Positions 1-10,334 are shown, counted from the first letter of the stretch. The stretch: DNA of 64,000 nucleotides from Aselliscus stoliczkanus (GCA_033961575.1 CM066738.1:70727478-70791477); one strand, 5' to 3'. Notes: generated by a model not told the origin, from the letters alone. Made by a program: numbers and translations.

Positions 1-19
1 ATCTCTAGCCCTTCACTCC

Positions 20-690
20 CCAAACCTGCTATTCATCGTTTCAGTAAATAGCACTCTCATCTACCCAGCTGCCAAAGCAGAAACCTAAGACTAGTTCACT
101 CTTGCCCTTACTTCACATTAAATCATCACTCAGCCCTCCAGCTATCCCCTAAAAATCATATTCCTCTTTACTTCCTGTCACATATTTCCTATTTATCCTT
201 CAGGTTCCAGTCTAAATATCATTTTTACAGACTATGTCTGTTAGGTTTCCTTTTATTGTTTTATTTGGCAAATTTGACGTGTTACATTTTGTAAATTCAA
301 GGTATACAAGTGTGCTAATTTGATACATTGATATATTATAACATGATTGGCATTAGAACACTATTTTTCACATTACATCATTATACTACAATATTATTGT
401 CTACTATGTTTCCTTTTAAACACCCAACTAGGCCTAATATATGTTTGGCATATACTAAGTGTTCATCAAATATTTGCTGACTGAATTAATGGCAATTCTC
501 AGAAATGCCAGATTAGGTTCCCCTCCTCTCTATTACTTTAGCACCCTAAAATTTCCTATAACATTCATCTCACTTTACAATGATTACTTTATTAATGTCG
601 TTCTTCTCCACTATATTATAAACTCCCTCAAAACAGAGATCTGCATGAAGGTGAAAATGAGCAAAGAAAATTCCTAGAACACAGGGATGA
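20..690 (+). repeat. L2 LINE 3' remnants, interrupted by an L1 fragment
   Basis: The text at 20-245 follows the sense strand of the L2 ORF2 end and 3' region (pyrimidine-rich, with an 'aagcagaaacctaaga' segment). It resumes at about 430 with the L2-like end 'catatactaagtgttcatcaaatatttg', shown here only in part. A second L2 3' end (a 'ctatattataaactccctcaa' type segment) occupies about 500-690. The copies are heavily diverged and encode nothing. The family was recognised by eye, not by alignment. Confidence 0.5.
250..420 (-). repeat. L1 3' UTR fragment (antisense)
   Basis: An AT-rich block with the wording of an old L1 3' end read in reverse: 'aaggtatacaagtgtgctaa' followed by 'tttgatacattgatatat' and 'atgattggcatt'. 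It sits inside the L2 material, so it inserted later. Confidence 0.5.
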
Positions 691-1110
691 CCAGCCTAAC
701 TATGGAAGAGTCATGCTAGTAATACAGGAAGTCAGCTGAATAAGTTGGGCGCAGGAGATTGATTACAGAGGGATGGATCCAGAGAAAAACTTCTTTCTAT
801 TTTTAGATACCAACAGGAGAGAGGGAATAATTAGCTTAGCAAATTGGTCTCATACTTCCATATAAATCAATGATAGCACTGGTTACATTTTAGTCTGGCT
901 TGATTATTAAATCACTGAAATTTAGTCAACACAATAGTATTTATTTTTTAATTTACCAATTTCAAAGACTTCTCATTTCAACCTGTATAGTCTCTTAGAT
1001 ATCAGACTGCAGTCTAATTGCTCTAATAATACATTTGCTTAATTACACACAATTTAATTACTAATTCAGAATACCTACCTGTATCTGTAGCTAGGTTAGA
1101 TAGATAGACA
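690..1110. other. AT-rich interval, no feature seen
   Basis: No ORF, repeat family or RNA signature that I recognise. It ends in a short (TAGA)n-like tract near 1094-1112. Confidence 0.5.
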
Positions 1111-1114
1111 GACA

Positions 1115-1255
1115 TTCATATATGTGCATATACATATAAAAATCCCATTTTATAGATGAGGAAACTGACACAGAAAAATTTTTTATTTAGCTCAAGATCA
1201 CATAATTCATAAGTGGTAAAGCCAGTATTTGAACTGATGTCTATATGACTTAAAA
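1115..1255 (-). repeat. MIR SINE, antisense
   Basis: Reads as reverse MIR: 'cccattttatagatgagg' and 'aaactgacacag', then a 'tcaagatcacataattcat' core and an end resembling 'cagtatttgaact'. It directly precedes the target site of the young SINE at 1271. Confidence 0.7.
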
Positions 1256-1270
1256 ATCCATGTAGTTTTG

Positions 1271-1380
1271 GGGCCGGCTGAGTGGCGCAGTGGTTAAGCA
1301 CTGGCTTAGGAAGCCAGCGGCCCCGGTTCGGTCCCACATATGAGGGCCAGTAATACTGCCCTCAAAAAAAAAAAAAAAAA
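1271..1380 (+). mobile_element. Young tRNA-derived SINE, head-only form
   Basis: A tRNA-like head begins GGGCCGGCTGAGTGGCGCAG and contains a pol III A-box-like stretch (gtggcgcagtgg) and a B-box-like stretch (ggttcggtcc). It stops at 'actgccctc' and passes directly into a run of about 17 A. The body found in the long copies is missing. The flanks carry a target duplication, 'aaaaatccatgyagtttt' (about 1253-1269 and 1376-1394, one mismatch). This makes it an independent retroposition, not a later deletion of a long copy. Confidence 0.88.
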
Positions 1381-1394
1381 ATCCATGCAGTTTT

Positions 1395-1815
1395 GCCAGA
1401 TGGGGTTGGGGGCAGAGTGAAAAAAGTGAAGAGGTTAAGAAGTACAAATTGATCACTATCAATGATTTGTAGTTTGGACCTTAATAAATGAAACTCACTA
1501 GATTTACTTCCTATTACCTGTAGGAAATTCATATTTATAGGCAAAGAATCATATACAAAGTTTTGCTGTTGTTTTTTTTTACAATAGACAAAAATAGGAA
1601 AATGGATAAATACATTATTATAGGTATAGTCATAATAGAGGATATTTCAAAGTCTAGGTAAGGTTATATTTCTGAAGTGTTTTTAAATGATATGAAGAAA
1701 TTCTCATTATAGTATGTTAAATAATAATAAAACTGATGTTTATAGGAGTATTATGACCTAGCCATTCTTCTTATAGCTTTATATGAGGTGTGAATGTTGA
1801 AATAATAAAAACAAA
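1395..1815. other. AT-rich interval, no feature seen
   Basis: No repeat family or coding signal recognised. T-runs at about 1570 and a run of AATAATAA near 1720 are simple composition. Confidence 0.45.
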
Positions 1816-2046
1816 ATTTTTACAGTAAAAGACACATTACCATTAATCCCCGTCATTTTGAACACATTTATTCCATTGTTCTTGCCACTTTCTGAAGCAG
1901 TTCTGGAAGTCCTCTTTAGTGAGTGTCTTCAGTTGCACTGTCATGTCTGCCTCGATGTCCTGAATCATTTTGACTTTAGGGAAGAGCCAGAAGTCTCACA
2001 GTGCCAGATCAGTGAATGAGGTGGATGAGGACATACCATAATGTTT

Positions 2047-2211
2047 TGTTGTTTTTTTGTTTGTTTGTTTTGTTTTTTTAGCTGAGCCATCCTGCCACCT
2101 GTTGGCAGCTCAATGGCAACTCAGCTTGGGCTGGCATCGAACCGCCATTGCTCAGAGCTCAGCTCGCACTCTTGAGCGAGCTCTTAACCAACTGAGCCAC
2201 TCGGCTGGCCC
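2047..2211 (-). mobile_element. tRNA-derived SINE, antisense (one head plus part of a second)
   Basis: Read in reverse, it starts with 'ggccagccgagtggctcag' (ends at 2210), includes the tRNA-like head, then enters a second head unit. It closes with an (AAAC)n-type tail, seen here as the T/G-rich run at 2047-2080. It is flanked by 'ccataatgtttt' at about 2035-2046 and 2215-2225. It belongs to the GTGGCTCAGTTGG head type. Confidence 0.82.
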
Positions 2212-2222
2212 TCACCATAATG

Positions 2223-2225
<3 letters not shown>

Positions 2226-2253
<28 letters not shown>

Positions 2254-2683
2254 TTTTATTGGGGAATTGGCGGAGGGGAACAGCGTTGGGGAATCGGGGA
2301 AGGGGAACAGACAAGTTGCTGTCTTCTTGTTCTTCAGTTTAGTTGCGGAGGATGTTGCTTCACTGTTGGTATCGTCATTGCACTCTTCCCGGATGAGGCA
2401 GATCGGTCGCCGGCCTCTGGATGTCGCTCACTGCGGCTATTGGCAGCTCACGCTTGGCTGCCAGCCGCTCACGCTGGCTGCGGGCTACTCACTGTAGCCT
2501 ATGGCAGCCCACTGCATCAGGGGCTGCAGCCCACACCATCACCGGGGCTCGCGCAACCCAGCTCCAGGTGGAGCTGTTGTTAGCTGTAGAGGGCAGTGTC
2601 ACTGGCCCTCATGTGGGATCCGAACCGGGGCCGCTGGCATCTCAAAACCAGCGCTTAACCAATGCGCCACTCGGCCGGCCCCC
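2226..2683 (-). mobile_element. Full-length long tRNA-SINE, antisense
   Basis: A complete copy in reverse. The T-run is the A-tail, followed by 'aaagattttattggggaatt' (the reversed tail), the body with the 'gatgaggcagatcggtcgcc' block, and the GTGGCGCAGTGG-type head ending at 'cggccggcccc'. It is about 455 bp and nearly identical in layout to the plus-strand copy at 29866. The right flank repeats 'caccataatgtttt' (about 2687-2699), the same target as the neighbouring SINE. ORFs in it are chance. Confidence 0.88.
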
Positions 2684-3269
2684 TCACCATAATGTTTTTA
2701 TTTGACAGTGATTGCTGTATACCAGAAGCGATGTGTGCCATGGAACACTGTCATGATGGAAGATGATTTATGACACACTTTAAGACATACCTTCCCTCAA
2801 CTGTAGCTCACAGATGACTGACTGCATCGAACAAGTTGAAACTTGTCACACACTGTTACTAAGGTTCAACGCGCTGCTTCTGGTATTGAAGACCCCTGCC
2901 TTTCCATTGGATAGCACTCAGCAGAAGCATTCACCATATTTTGTGATCACAAAGGAAAGGCTCTGAGTCACACATAGCTTCTGATACAGCAATTTCTGTC
3001 AAATAAATATATTATGGTGTATCCTCATCCACCTTATTCACCAGGTCTGGTGCCATGTGACTTCTGGCTCTTCCCCAGTGTCAAAATGATCATAAAAGGT
3101 AAACGTTTTAATTGATTCAGGACATTTAGGCAGCCACGACAGCACAACTAAAGACACTCACTAAAGAGGACTTCCAGAACTACTTCAGAAAGTGGCAAGA
3201 ATGATGGGATAAATGTGTTCAAAGCAAGGGGGAGTTAATGGCAATGTGTCTTTTACTGTAATAATTTTT

Positions 3270-3560
3270 TAAAATTTAAACATTCACTGTATTGTTTGAC
3301 ACACCTCATATATTAACGAATTTAATCCTCATAACAAATCTACCTGCTTCCCCAAGTGATTCATATCTACATGAAAATTTGAGAAGCACTGACTATTCCT
3401 CTCATTTTACAGAGGAGAAAAAACTAAGACCAAAAGTATTAATATCCTTTCCCCAAGATTGCACAGCTGGGAGGGTGAGGGGGAGTGAGAATAAAGAGTT
3501 GGATTCAAACCCAAGATGCTGGAAACTTAGACCAGTGTTCTTTCTGTTATGCTGTATTGT
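3270..3560 (-). repeat. MIR SINE, antisense
   Basis: Shows the reversed MIR core: 'atttaatcctcataac', a diverged 'cattttacagaggagaaa', 'gattgcacagctggga' and 'ttggattcaaaccca'. About 40 extra bases lie near 3340-3390. It lies directly beside the mariner relic. Confidence 0.75.
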
Positions 3561-3722
3561 AAAATTTTGGATTTGATGGATCTTTCTGTTTCTCCCCTTT
3601 TTCTCACTTCGAAATTCTTTTCACCCCATAGAGTATGTAAAGCTTGGTAATGCACAAATGCTGTGTCATTCTCCCTGAGAAAATTTAGAGTTGGCAGAAG
3701 GAGGCTTAGAAATTAAATGCTT

Positions 3723-4155
3723 GGGGCCAGCCGAGTGGCGCATTAGTTGGGACCTGGCTTGGGATGCCAGCGGCCTGGGTTCAGATCCCACATATGAGGA
3801 CAGGTGACACTGCGCTCTGCAGCTGGGACGGTAGACGGTGACTCCACCTGGAGTTGGGCTACTGTGGGTCTCCAGTGACGGCATGGCTGCAGCCCCTGCT
3901 GCAGTGGACTGCCGTGGGCTGCGGGGGGTGGCCGGCGGCCAGCATGGGCAGCTGGCAGCTGATGTGACCGGAGGCCGCGACCGATCTGCCTCACCCGGGA
4001 AGAGCGCAATGATGATGCCGACATGGGCCGGTCGGTCAACGTCCTCCACGGCTGGACTGAGGAGCAGAAGGATGGAGGCTTGTCTGTTCCCCTTCCCTGG
4101 TTCCCCAATGCTGTTCCCCTCCCCCAATTCCCCAATAAAAATCTTTTAAAAAAAG
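3723..4155 (+). mobile_element. Full-length long tRNA-SINE
   Basis: Head 'ggggccagccgagtggcgca', the tRNA-like region to about 3810, then a GC-rich body with 'gaccgatctgcctcacccgg' and the tail 'ccaattccccaataaaaatc' followed by A-rich sequence. A weak target duplication around 'agaaattaa' is present (about 3709 and 4163). The minus-strand ORFs of 153 and 168 codons and the plus-strand 103-codon ORF over this element are products of its GC-rich body and not genes. Confidence 0.86.
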
Positions 4156-4169
4156 AACGAAAGAAATTA

Positions 4170-5560
4170 AGTTTCTGAAAGCCAGTAACTGGCCCCAGAG
4201 ATCTCCAAGGACTGGTGTCCGGTCCAAGATTCCATGACATCTGCACCACAGCCTTGAATAGAAACCAGAATGCTGGTAACCAATGCAGTGAGAATTTATT
4301 TTGTAGTTATCAAAGCAAACCAAAGGTTATCAGTGGGTTGGACATTTAAAGATTAAGTACAGCTGATGGCACTCAACTCTTATGCAGGTAGCTTAACTTC
4401 AGTGGGTCTGGTCTCTCTCTGAAGGGAAAATGGAGGTGTTTATGATACTGTATCATAATGGGTTCCAGGTGACTCAGGCTAGGCGGCTGAGTCAGACCCT
4501 CTCTTCTTTGATTTACATGGCAGGAACCAGGCCATCCCTAAATTGAAAAGATATAGTAATGAGCAAATGCAGAAAAAGAAAAGAGAGAAAAAGAGCTGAG
4601 GGAAAACCTGGAGTGCTTTTCCAAGTCCAAAGTGAGCTATGGCTGCCCTCTCTGCCTCAGAAGGTATGATCATAAATTACTAGCTAATGTTTAGCACTGT
4701 GACTCTAGCTCATGATATATTACAGAAGACAAGATGCCTCCAAGCAGAAAACACTGTAATTGAGGAGCAATAACATCTGTGTCAGTCATGGGACTGCAGT
4801 TAAAGTGAACTGAGAAGTTACAGGCTGGGCTGCACATGCAAAGTAATAATATGCACATTTTTAGCTGAAAAGATATGTCATCAAGATATGGGCCTCTTTA
4901 AATTCTTTGGTGTCATGATAGCCTGAAGAGTATCAGTAGGATCCCCAGATTTCTGTTTTAACATTAGCACTATGTTAGCCAACACCTCAAGGGAATTACA
5001 GCTTATAAAGCAAATAAGTCTGAGGATATCAGTTTTCTAAGGGCTTGGTTTGCTGGGGCATGGATTCCAGTTTGTTGCAATGCTTTGCTATATTGGTCAC
5101 CTAATCTCCCCAAGTCTCCTAATGTGGCAAGGTCAAAGAATTCATGCATAATGGAACAGGGTCTCACATCCACAACTTCTGGCTATGAATCTTGTCATCT
5201 TGCCATGCATCTGTGTTTGTTATGACATTGATATTTAAGTAATTATAATACAATGAGTAGATGCTTAGTTATTTGGGACTGAAGTGTGCACAGGGACTTT
5301 TATTCTTATGTTGATCAAAATAAAAGAGAACTGCTTTCTTGCAGCCTGCTATATTAAAAATTTCCATTAACATGATAATAGCTAATAAGCCAAACCATTC
5401 AGAAGTGTTCAGGAAAAGACTGCCAGTTGGGGATAGTCTAGAGAGATCTAATAAATCGAGTTAAAATTTTTGCCTATTTGGCCAGCCTCTGAGGTCCCTT
5501 TCAACTCTCCTAGTTTCTGATTCTTCACTGTGTAGAACTACTGGATCCAAAGACCACCTA
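4170..5560. other. Unique sequence, no feature seen
   Basis: About 1.4 kb with no repeat family, exon or RNA that I recognise. Short ORFs only, with no domain-like content. Possibly old, fully decayed repeats. Confidence 0.4.
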
Positions 5561-5630
5561 TGACTTCAAAGGACCGTCCCAGTTTTGCGCTGAAAGTCCC
5601 ATGTCCTAGGACAGAGTCAGGCAAATGATG
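5560..5630. repeat. Short interspersed repeat fragment, shared with 17940-18000
   Basis: Contains 'ggaccgtcccagttttgcgc' then 'tgaaagtccca'. The same wording recurs at 17950 ('gactgtcctggttttagcac', then 'tgaaagtcc'). I recall this as part of an old mammalian DNA-transposon family but do not assign a name. Confidence 0.45.
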
Positions 5631-5639
5631 ATCATCCTA

Positions 5640-6470
5640 TTTGTAACCATTGTGCTGTGCCTACTTGGCCTTCATTCAAACTAGCATAGTGCTATTAACT
5701 GCATCTTCTCATCCATGGGAAAGGCTAACCGCACAGTATAAAAACTTGTAGTCACTATACTATAGACCTTGAGCAAACAAACCTCTATATAGCAGGGCAA
5801 ATAAAGTACCTGGATTCCTTTCTCTTGCTGGTCCTCTTTGAGCGATACTTCAGGTATACTATGTGCTTGGCTTCACCACCAGATATTGTCTGTCAGGTCC
5901 CCCAGCCTTGCACCCCTCCCCCTGCAAGGCCCAATATACACGTTTTTGTTGTTGGGCCACCACTTATGGAGAAAGGGTGCTACTGTGTTACCCTTACGCC
6001 ACTGCTGCTGCCTAGTTAGTCCTAGCCAATGTGTGGTATAATCCAACTTCAAAACTACCATGTGGACTATTCACCGCCAAAATATTGCATCAGGTCTGTA
6101 TCTATTGCCAGAATTCTTTTTAAAGCTCGTTTGTAGAGATGAGCTTTCCAAGAGCTCAAATATACACCATTTTTATGAGCTTGTTTTCTTATTTGCTGGC
6201 TAGTGTTGTCTTAGACTCTATTGAATATCCTCTTCCTGTGGTACATAAAAGTTCCTTTACTTTTTAACAATAAATAAATTCTTATTATGAAAAAATCTTT
6301 TAGCATAAATTGACTTATCCCAAGGCCAAGAGAATATGAAGTATGGTAGATTAGGAAGTTCAACGTTTATTTTTTTATTGGATTGAAGCCTGTTAGTTTA
6401 TTTTAAGCTATTCTAAGGTTGTTGTTTGTTTGTGTTTCACATTTATATCTCAGGAAATGCTGTGAAGATG
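5640..6470. other. Unique sequence, no feature seen
   Basis: Contains a C-rich patch at 5899-5930 and short overlapping ORFs at 5825-6061 with no recognisable protein. No promoter or CpG island is visible. Confidence 0.4.
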
Positions 6471-6476
6471 AAACTA

Positions 6477-6680
6477 CCATGTTTCCCTGAAAATAAGCTG
6501 GGTCTTATATTAAGTTTTGCTCCAACAATCTGTACAAAAATCTACATTTATTCAAACAGTCATGTTTGGCTGATGATCTTAACTAGGGCTTATGTTTGGG
6601 TTGGGATTATATTAAGAGAATCCTGAAAAATCATGTTAGGGCTTATTTTCCAGTTAGGTCTTATTTTCAGGGAAACATAG
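6477..6680. mobile_element. MITE with 21-bp terminal inverted repeats and TA target duplication
   Basis: Left terminus 'ccatgtttccctgaaaataa' (6477 on) and right terminus ending 'ttattttcagggaaacatag' (to 6680) are inverted copies with one mismatch. TA dinucleotides flank both ends (6475-6476, 6681-6682). The interior (about 160 bp) has no coding potential. The TA duplication points to the Tc1/mariner group. Similar 'GGGAAACA...' MITEs are, from memory, common in bats. Confidence 0.8.
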
Positions 6681-6732
6681 TATATAGAATTGTTCAATAT
6701 TTAGCACAGAGCCCAAAACCACATGAGGTCTT

Positions 6733-7266
6733 ACAATTAAGTTCGCAAACTCATCCTAGAAAAAGTGCTACATATCTCTTTGCTGAATATCACTTCAAGT
6801 TACTCCCCTTAGAAAGCAATGCACCGACTCTAGTGCCTAGTCCACCCTTCAAAACAATTTGGGGACTCTTTTTCTAGAATGGCCATCGGAGCTGTCATTG
6901 TATGTCCTGGATGCCATCAAAATGTCTTTCTTTCAATATTTCCTTTATCTAAAGAAAGAAGTCATTCGGGGCCAGATCAGGTGAGTAGGGAGGGTGTTCC
7001 AATATACTAATTTGTTTACTGGCTAAAAACTCCCTCACAGACAGTGCCATGTGAGCTGGTGCATTGTCGTGATGCAAGAGCCATGAATTGTTAGCAAAAA
7101 GTTTAGGTTGTTGTCATCTAACTTTTTCACACAGCCTTTTCAGCACTTTCAAATAGTAAAACTTGGTTAACTCAATGTCCAGTTGGTACAAATTCCCAAA
7201 GAATAATCCCTCTGATATCAAAAAACGTTAGCAACGTTGTTGCAACAAGTTTGCGAGCTTAATTGT
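6733..7266 (-). mobile_element. Internally deleted mariner transposon
   Basis: Termini 'acaattaagttcgcaaact' (6733-6751) and 'agtttgcgagcttaattgt' (7248-7266) are 19-bp inverted repeats with one mismatch. The minus strand retains the transposase C-terminal catalytic part: 'LLHHDNAPAHMALSVREFL' at about 7100-7030, then 'HPPYSPDLAPNDFFL' at about 7000-6955, followed by a stop. These carry the second and third acidic residues of a mariner D,D34D site. At 534 bp it is under half of a full element and is non-autonomous and inactive. Confidence 0.88.
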
Positions 7267-7269
7267 CCA

Positions 7270-7740
7270 AAATAAGTTTTCTCTCCCCAGAGTTAGGGAC
7301 ATCCCCAACAATCCTTAAGGGTTTTCTTGAATTATTATTAATTTCATCTTACAAAAAGTATCTGAAGCTGTCCTCAGGAAAGATGCACAATGTTCTCAGG
7401 CTCTAATTTTGGAGCATTTAACACGGCTAGCTTGGTAGAAAGAAGTAGAGGTTGTAGAGAAGATTATAAAATGTCCCTAATCAATAAAGTTTAATATATT
7501 GCAAGATCCCTACAGGCATCCATCCACCTGACAAAAGCACTGGAATAAATTTCCATCAGTGGTAGAAACTTCTGGTTGTCTATCTAATATGTATTCTCTC
7601 CATCTTCTCTAATCACAGGCATCCATTCATTCTCCCTTGCAGCTAAGGATGACCAGTGAGATAGATGTAAGTGGAAGTTTATATAAGGAACTTACTCAAC
7701 CTGTAGGAATGAGCCCCGGACATTTTGCCTTCCCTTCTTC
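7270..7740. other. Sequence without an assigned feature
   Basis: Follows the mariner copy. No gene or repeat recognised. Confidence 0.4.
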
Positions 7741-7802
7741 CTCTCTCTTTCTACCTAGAATGTGTGAGATTGCCAGATTTAGCAAGTAAAAATACAGGAT
7801 GT

Positions 7803-7903
7803 TGGGCTGGCCAACTGGCTCAGTGGTTAAGCGCTGGCTTGGGAAGCCAGCGACCCCAGTTCGGATCCCACATATGAGGGCCACTGACACTGCCCTCAAA
7901 AAA
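7803..7903 (+). mobile_element. tRNA-derived SINE, head-only form
   Basis: Begins 'gggctggccaactggctcag', has the head with a 'ggttaagcgctggcttggga' stretch and a B-box-like 'gttcggatcc', and stops at 'acactgccctc' plus an A-run. It has an exact 15-bp target duplication 'aaaaatacaggatgt' (7788-7802 and 7904-7918). Confidence 0.9.
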
Positions 7904-7966
7904 AAAAATACAGGATGTCTAATTAAATTTAAATTTCAGATAAACAACAAATATTTTTTTTTAGTA

Positions 7967-8141
7967 CAGGCATACCTCAGAGATATTGCAAGTTTGGTTC
8001 CAGAGTACTGCAATAAAGTGAGTATCACAATAAAGCGAATTGTAATCTTTTTGCTAGTGAAGGGTCTGGCCTTCAATTTGTAAAGAGGGCAACATCTGTG
8101 AAGCACAATAAAGCAAAGCACAAAAAAATGAGGTATGCCTG
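7967..8141. mobile_element. Tigger-type MITE (internally deleted)
   Basis: Inverted termini 'caggcatacctca' (7967-7979) and 'tgaggtatgcctg' (8129-8141) with TA duplications at 7965-7966 and 8142-8143. The interior matches, from memory, the ends of Tigger1 ('gagatattgcaagtttggtt', 'cacaataaagc'). Only about 175 bp of the roughly 2.4 kb parent remain, so it encodes nothing. Confidence 0.85.
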
Positions 8142-8224
8142 TATAAGTCTATCCCTATGCAGTTTGGGACATACAGTAACAGAGTATTTGTTATTTATCT
8201 GAAATTCAAATTTTATCATGCCCC

Positions 8225-8860
8225 AAAGAATGTAGACATGAAGACTCAAGTAACCATCATGGACCATAAAGAACACCAAGGATGATAGAAAATATAGAGT
8301 CCAGTCACAGAAGACCAGGACGTACCATACTAACCACGGGCCACCTCCCTCAGCAGTATTTCTACATAAGACAAAGCTTTATCTTGTCTGAGCATCATTA
8401 TTTGGAATTTGTTACACATAGCCAAATTCAGTATGAACTAATAAACTACTATTTCCACATTCCTTTTCCTCTCTACCTTCTTTCATGCTTCTTTTTCTGT
8501 CCCCAGTGACCATCACATGCATTTTAGGTTGATTTTATTCATTACAAGGATAAATGGGGACAGTAAATCCCACACAATAATTTCTGCTCTTCCTACTTCC
8601 TCAAAAACAGCTTAATCTAAGAGGGATAATATAGAAATGCGACCCGAGGTCTTTTAGCAAGAGTCTGTCAAGGACCACCAAGCAATGAAGACATTTCCTT
8701 CAAAGGGCCACCACGAACATATTTTTATCTGAAGAGGTTTGTTTGGGGGAAAGTGTGAAAATGGGTCTAGATAGGAAGCACCAATGAAATTATAAAGAGG
8801 AGATACACTGGAAGATATCCAGATCTATTTTATCTCTGATTCTATGGCATTTATGAGGTA
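8225..8860. other. Unique sequence, no feature seen
   Basis: No coding or repeat signature recognised. Confidence 0.4.
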
Positions 8861-8936
8861 TTAATGGTTATAATTATACCTAATATTTATTGAACAGTTA
8901 CCATATATCAGAGCTATACTAAGCACTTTATACATT

Positions 8937-9010
<74 letters not shown>

Positions 9011-9215
9011 AACCCTCATGCTGACCCTATGAGGTTGATATTATTAGTAACCTTATTTTGCACATAAGGAAACCAAGACTCAAAAAGGAAAAGTAACCTC
9101 TTCCAAATCAAAAAGCATGCAAGATGTGCAGCAGGAGTTTGAGACCAGGTCTTTCTGTCTCTAAAGCTCAGATTCTGTGCTGTTAATCACAATACTATAC
9201 TGTTTCCACTTTATC
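8860..9215 (-). repeat. MIR SINE, antisense, carrying an expanded (TA)n
   Basis: Reverse MIR with 'tattgaacagttaccatata', 'aagcactttatac', 'ctatgaggttgatattatta', and an end at 'tgctgttaatcacaatacta'. A (TA)n run at about 8936-9006 lies exactly where the MIR consensus has a short TA-rich 'tacata'. The microsatellite therefore grew inside the MIR. Confidence 0.75.
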
Positions 9216-9219
9216 TGAC

Positions 9220-10330
9220 GATTTAACAAAGGCATTTCAGACTCAGTTCAGTTCTTTCATTTACACACACCATCCCCTGAACTGGAAAAAAAGTATATGA
9301 CTTCACAGGCAAAAAGATTGAGCACATGTTAAATAAATGGAGTCCCACCTCCCAACATCCTGCACTTAAGCTCTATAGATGAAAGGATGCTCTGCCTGGA
9401 TTCAGTTCCTTTTTAAAAATCACCAGATTTTTACCAGGTTGGCTATTACTCTGAGCCCCACTTATTTAATGGAAAAACTGATGTCCAGAAATCAGGGTAT
9501 CCTAGAAAAGTATTAGAACTAGGGGCAAAGCTGGGAGCAGAGGTGGGGGATGGGAGAAGATACACCTGAAGAAGAATTAAAGTTTAACTTAAAGTGTCCT
9601 GTTTTACCCTCTGTACCAACTTGCTCTTACCATGAGAACATTTCCACTTTTAGGTCTCTTAAAACCACGTATTGATCAGGCACACCCACCACACAGATTC
9701 ACTTTGCTGTAACTTAGCTTTAGCATTCCCTGAAAATGTCCACAAAATTTGGACTAGACTTAGCTTCCATGGACCTACAGACAGACACAGCCATGATGAA
9801 GAGTTCCCTCTGAAGATTGCTGAATCACAGGAAAAGCGCAAACCCAGCAGGAAAAATGTGTCTTGTACTTTTCCATGGAATTCACCTACTGCAACTGGGG
9901 TGGTTAGGTTTTCATGAATAGGGCACCCAAGGAGAATAGCTAATAACAGACTGATCCAGAATTGAGAAAGAATAGCATGGCATCTTGCCCTAGTCATGAA
10001 TAGATGACATAACAAAGAGAGAGGAAAAAGAAACAAGGAGCCCAGGAGTAATGGGGAGACCAGAGCTCACCAGCCAGGCGTCTGGTAAGCACAGAGTGTG
10101 GGAATTTTCCTTGCCTCTGAGACACATATTGTTGTCCAACAATGGCATGGCAGCTGACGTTGCAAGGTCTCCATTTCAGAGGAGAAACCAGCAGAGGTGT
10201 ACTGCTCCTCTCTCCCCTTTGGGAAATCCTGGGAAGTGCCAGCCAGCTTGCATTATTGTTAAAGATATGAAATAACACACAGCAAGCTCTATACTTACAA
10301 TGGGCAGGGAATGGGATTCATAGAACTTTC
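9220..10330. other. Unique sequence with unsupported ORFs
   Basis: Holds a 125-codon minus-strand ORF (9659-10036) that overlaps an 81-codon plus-strand ORF (9672-9917). Neither resembles a known family, and neither has signs of splice sites or a promoter. The overlap on both strands suggests chance. Confidence 0.4.
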
Positions 10331-10334
10331 AGGG

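Larger units (their letters stand above)
1818..3262. mobile_element. Mariner relic with long inverted arms
   Basis: Left arm 1818-2045 and right arm about 3010-3262 are inverted copies of one sequence. Both begin at the outside with 'acagtaaaagacacatt' and run inward through matching stretches such as 'cttgccactttctgaag' to 'ggtggatgagga'. Read on the plus strand, the right arm encodes a mariner transposase C-terminus. It shows a 'PHPPYSPG' catalytic-region motif at about 3025-3050 followed by 'PCDFWLF', then a terminal segment rich in K, W and F. Full-length mariners are about 1.3 kb and carry only short terminal repeats, so arms of about 230-250 bp are unusual. Two SINEs interrupt the left half (2047-2683). 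The centre (2700-3010) is single-copy. Frames are broken. Confidence 0.75.
7760..8220. repeat. Old interspersed repeat, split by a SINE and a Tigger MITE
   Basis: Recognised by 'gattgccagatttagcaa' (7770) and 'caggatgtctaattaaattt' (7911). Its two inner flanks are inverted copies: 'aatttcagataaacaacaaa' at 7932 against the reverse of 'tttgttatttatctgaaatt' at 8188. It is therefore a palindromic DNA-transposon-like family. I do not give it a name. Confidence 0.6.

Noticed and set aside
1271..1363. tRNA gene suggested by A- and B-box-like sequences
   Set aside because: There are many diverged copies, A-tails and target duplications, and the acceptor stem does not close. It is a SINE head.
3666..4249. 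Overlapping 153-, 168- and 103-codon ORFs on both strands
   Set aside because: They lie over the GC-rich body of the SINE at 3723-4155. The same pattern recurs in every long SINE copy (2057-2705, 29773-30277).
9659..10036. 125-codon minus-strand ORF as a gene
   Set aside because: No family recognised, and the opposite strand is open over the same bases.
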